Made by a program: the position numbers and the translations under genes | Assembly: GCF_051535215.1 (NCBI RefSeq) | Contig: NZ_JBPPLY010000009.1 | Span: 71,987-135,986 of the forward strand | DNA: 64,000 nucleotides | Direction of reading: 5' to 3' | Source: Nitrobacter sp051535215 | GTDB taxonomy: Bacteria > Pseudomonadota > Alphaproteobacteria > Rhizobiales > Xanthobacteraceae | Notes under the pieces: generated by a model | Database searches by the model: none | What the model was told of the DNA's origin: nothing | What the model saw: the letters and a program-made list of their open reading frames with translations, nothing else | Shown here: positions 61,626 through 64,000 of the stretch, one piece after another | Layout: each line of letters opens with the position of its first letter | Numbering within the stretch: the stretch's first letter is position 1

Positions 61626-62345
61626 GTGATCGCCCCACGCCTGATCGTTCCATTGACGCTTGCGGTGTTTGCCATCGGCGTCACCGAAGCGCCCGGCCAG
61701 AGCCCGTTTCCTGCGCCATTGCCCAGCAGCGCGACCGGGACGGTCAATGACCCGGCGTTCCCGCCCGTCAACGGCGCACCTGCGCAACGGCCCTCCGCGC
61801 CGCCCCAGGATTCCGCATTTCCCCCGGTCAATGGCGCCACGTCGGCGACCGTCGGCGCGCCTGCTGCGTTTCCCTCCGGTGGCGCCGCTCCGGTGGGTGG
61901 ATTCGGGGCTCCGCGCCAGCAGGCCGGCCCGCCCGGTGGCGCCGACTGCATGAAGGAATTCATGCCGCTGCGCGAAGCGGCCGAGAAACGCGGCAAGCTG
62001 ATCCAGGCTGCCGGCGCCCGTCATGCGCCGCCCGATGAAGCGTGCAAGCTGATCGGGCAATATGCGCAGGCGGAAGTCAAAATGCTCAATTTCGTCGACA
62101 AGAATTCCCAGAAGTGCGGAATTCCCGACAACGTCGGAGCGCAGATGCGCGCCAACCACAAGGCCACGGAAGCCATGCATCAGAAGGTTTGCGACGTGGC
62201 CAAGCAGGCAAGGATGCGCGGTCCCGCCGGGCCGAGCCTGAGCGAGGTTCTGGGTTCGGCCTCCGGCGGAATGCCGGAAGCCACCACGCCGAAGAAGGGT
62301 GGCAGCACGTTCGACACCTTGAACGGCAACGTTCTCACCCGATGA
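61626..62345 (+). CDS. Exported Pro/Ala-rich protein of unknown function
   Basis: The 239-residue protein starts at a GTG with a GGAG site. It has a signal peptide (about residues 1-24), a Pro/Ala/Gly-rich part with a repeated AFPPVNGA motif, then a helical domain (about residues 105-200) with cysteines in GADCMKEF, DEACKLIGQ, SQKCGIP and HQKVCDV. Four regularly placed cysteines suggest two disulfides. I know no function; related proteins appear widespread in this group. ubiA follows 10 bases later. Confidence 0.78.
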   Translation: MIAPRLIVPLTLAVFAIGVTEAPGQSPFPAPLPSSATGTVNDPAFPPVNGAPAQRPSAPPQDSAFPPVNGATSATVGAPAAFPSGGAAPVGGFGAPRQQAGPPGGADCMKEFMPLREAAEKRGKLIQAAGARHAPPDEACKLIGQYAQAEVKMLNFVDKNSQKCGIPDNVGAQMRANHKATEAMHQKVCDVAKQARMRGPAGPSLSEVLGSASGGMPEATTPKKGGSTFDTLNGNVLTR

Positions 62346-62355
62346 CGAGCCACTG

Positions 62356-63294
62356 ATGAGCGACGCGGCGGCACGCGTCGCGGACTCGGCCGGCAACTGG
62401 GTCGACACGCGCGCGCCGCTTTGGGCGCGTCCCTATCTGAGGCTGTCGCGGCTCGACCGGCCGATCGGGTCCTGGCTGCTGCTGTTGCCATGCTGGTGGT
62501 CGGCGGCGCTGGCCGCGGGCGTCGCCGGTGACGCAAGCCGGCTTCCTCTGACCATCGTGCTGTTTTTCATCGGCGCCTTCGCGATGCGCGGCGCGGGCTG
62601 CACCTGGAACGACATCACCGATCGCGATCTTGACGCGCGCGTTGAGCGTACGCGGTCGCGTCCGATACCCGCGGGACAGGTGACGGTGGCGCATGCAGCG
62701 ATCTTCCTCGTGGCGCAGGCGCTCGCGGGATTGGTGGTGCTGCTCCAGTTCAACCGCTTCGCCATCGCGACCGGAATTGCCTCGCTCTTGATCGTCGCGA
62801 TCTATCCCTTCATGAAGCGCGTCACCTATTGGCCGCAGGTCGTGCTCGGCCTCGCCTTTTCGTGGGGCGCGTTGATGGGATTCGCGGTGCTGCTGGGCCG
62901 CATCGATGCGGCCGCGCTGGCGCTGTATGCGGGCTCGATCGCATGGGTGATCGGCTATGACACGATCTATGCGCACCAGGACGCGGAAGACGATGCGTTG
63001 ATCGGCATCAAGTCGACGGCGTTGCTGTTCGGCGAACGTACCCGTCCGGCGCTTGCGATCTTCTACGGACTTGCCGTCGCCTTCATCGGCGTCGCGATGC
63101 ATCTGGCCGACGCGCGATGGCCGGCATGGATCGGCCTTGCGGCTTTTGCCGCGCATCTCGCCTGGCAGGTCGTACGGATCGACATCGGCGATTCCCGTCT
63201 CTGCCTGCGGATTTTCAAATCCAACCGCGATGCCGGGCTGTTGTTGTTCGCGGGTTTATTGACGAGCGCGTTGCTTGCGGCGGCCGGGTTCTAG
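62356..63294 (+). CDS. ubiA: 4-hydroxybenzoate polyprenyltransferase UbiA
   Basis: The 312-residue integral membrane enzyme attaches the polyprenyl tail to 4-hydroxybenzoate in ubiquinone synthesis. It has both aspartate-rich motifs, NDITDRDLDARVERTRSRPI (about residues 90-109) and YDTIYAHQDAEDD (near 203-215), and eight or nine membrane segments. The ATG at 62356 lies 10 bases after the previous stop. It works with the synthase at 31945. Confidence 0.96.
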   Translation: MSDAAARVADSAGNWVDTRAPLWARPYLRLSRLDRPIGSWLLLLPCWWSAALAAGVAGDASRLPLTIVLFFIGAFAMRGAGCTWNDITDRDLDARVERTRSRPIPAGQVTVAHAAIFLVAQALAGLVVLLQFNRFAIATGIASLLIVAIYPFMKRVTYWPQVVLGLAFSWGALMGFAVLLGRIDAAALALYAGSIAWVIGYDTIYAHQDAEDDALIGIKSTALLFGERTRPALAIFYGLAVAFIGVAMHLADARWPAWIGLAAFAAHLAWQVVRIDIGDSRLCLRIFKSNRDAGLLLFAGLLTSALLAAAGF

Positions 63295-63295
63295 A

Positions 63296-63392
63296 ATCAG
63301 ATTCGACCGCGTTGAACCAGTCACTAGCTTTATATTTGATCGAGCATGATCTTATCCGAAAACCGTTTTCCGCTTTTCGGGATCATGCTCCA
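63296..63392. repeat. Dispersed repeat family B, copy 3 (reversed)
   Basis: It has TTCGACCGCGTTGAA, then GAGCATGATCTTATCCGAAA, ACCGTTTTCCGCTTTTCGGG and ATCATGCTC, the reverse of copies at 17876 and 40037. It lies between convergent ubiA and the DUF6101 gene. Confidence 0.78.
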
Positions 63393-63393
63393 A

Positions 63394-63915
63394 CTAATTC
63401 CGCGCGATGATCTCGCGTTCGCCGCGATAGACAGCCACAGGCCCGAGCAGGTTGCCGGCACGCCGCCGCAGCAGGAAGCTCGGGCGCCGTTCACTGATCG
63501 CATTGCATCGCCGCCGGCGCGGCGCCGGATCGCGTCTGTCGTCGACGAGTTGCGGAAGTGCGAGGATCTCGCTCCAGGCCTGCCATGCGGCGTCACGCTC
63601 AGCGGTGTCATCGGTCACCAGAAGGGGAATGGCGAGCGACGGATCGCGGTGAAGCAGAACGAGCGCTCGCCCGTCGGCGGTGTCGCGCACCGTGACGCCG
63701 GCGAATTCGCTGACGCGCACGCTGATCGTCATCTGCATGCCATGGACGGCGCGATGCAGCGTCACGCGTTCGCGATGAAGTTCGATCTGCCGGACGCCGC
63801 CGTCGGCGCGGCTGTCGCGCGCGGCGAAACTGACGGGCAGTGAGAGAGGGTCGAGCCGCAGAGCGCGGCTCGACCCGGCGGAGTCCGGTCCACCTGTTGA
63901 TGTTTGACGCCTCAC
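63394..63915 (-). CDS. DUF6101-family protein
   Basis: The 173-residue protein has the DUF6101 features: RLDPLSLPVSFAARDSRADG, RQIELHRERVTLHRAVHGMQ and VAVYRGEREIIARN at the C-terminus. It is basic, soluble and has no signal peptide. The family is confined to this bacterial group and has no known function. The start at 63915 is used; no strong ribosome site is seen. The remaining 85 bases of the window hold no gene. Confidence 0.8.
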   Translation of the reverse strand: MRRQTSTGGPDSAGSSRALRLDPLSLPVSFAARDSRADGGVRQIELHRERVTLHRAVHGMQMTISVRVSEFAGVTVRDTADGRALVLLHRDPSLAIPLLVTDDTAERDAAWQAWSEILALPQLVDDRRDPAPRRRRCNAISERRPSFLLRRRAGNLLGPVAVYRGEREIIARN

Positions 63916-64000
63916 GGCTTGGTCTCCCCGCCGGGATTATGTTCCCGGTCGATGGGCGAGAGCATGCCAGCGCGCGGTCCGGATTTGCTTAAAAAGGCTG

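Noticed and set aside
60546..62408. Long minus-strand frame that would extend RsmE to 620 residues
   Set aside because: Only the last 255 residues match RsmE; the upstream part runs antisense through the exported-protein gene at 61626 and has no signature.

Overview
The window is a GC-rich alphaproteobacterial chromosome segment, most consistent with the Nitrobacteraceae (Bradyrhizobium/Rhodopseudomonas/Nitrobacter/Afipia relatives). This rests on gene content (phaA-phaB with phaR, hisZ-hisG, a hopanoid-type HpnK, DUF1236, DUF3096, DUF6101 and DUF2076 proteins, an AmpG neighbour of rmuC) and on several families of short palindromic intergenic repeats of the kind known from that family. The species cannot be fixed from the sequence alone. 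I see about 62 protein genes and no rRNA, tRNA, CRISPR array, transposase, integrase or phage gene.

Layout. 1-8 kb: the 3' end of rmuC, an AmpG-like permease, an EamA exporter, the polyhydroxybutyrate block (phaB, phaA, divergent phaR) and an orphan UgpB-like binding protein. 8-13.4 kb: a three-gene phosphorelay (membrane histidine kinase, receiver-DUF3369-kinase hybrid, OmpR-type regulator) followed by an ECF sigma factor. 13.7-16.7 kb: an L,D-transpeptidase, an orphan AapJ-like binding protein, a VOC protein and a DUF938 methyltransferase. 17-24.2 kb: a thiosulfate-oxidation cluster, soxX-soxY-soxZ-soxA-soxK-soxB, then two exported DsrE-like proteins, an exported GlcG/HbpS-like protein and a persulfide dioxygenase-rhodanese fusion. 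No soxCD is present in the window, and dispersed repeats sit between several of these genes. 24.4-26.7 kb: a MarR regulator with a perfect palindromic candidate operator, a VOC protein and an MFS transporter.

26.7-31.9 kb is the most unusual stretch. A LuxR-type regulator stands back to back with four closely spaced genes for exported proteins. One is a synuclein-like protein with 11-residue repeats, one is a Gln/Asn-rich protein with a 46-residue tandem duplication, one is a large protein that looks like two outer-membrane beta-barrels joined in tandem, and one is a small Cys-containing protein. A 20-bp dyad lies in the divergent spacer. I recognise no described system with this composition and it is my lead candidate for something new.

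32-64 kb is mostly core: polyprenyl diphosphate synthase, DUF2007 and TrmN6-like proteins, an S49 peptidase, glyQS (glyS has an AT-rich in-frame patch), a c-type cytochrome, the glycolate oxidase operon glcDEF followed by a histone-H1-like Lys-rich protein, a TorF-type porin, groES-groEL with a CIRCE element, CheZ, a second L,D-transpeptidase, HpnK with a glycosyltransferase, hisZ-hisG, rsmE and ubiA.

Together the genes describe a respiratory heterotroph or facultative chemolithotroph that can take electrons from thiosulfate into the cytochrome c pool, store carbon as polyhydroxybutyrate, oxidise glycolate and make ubiquinone. Family assignments are from recognised motifs and not from database searches.
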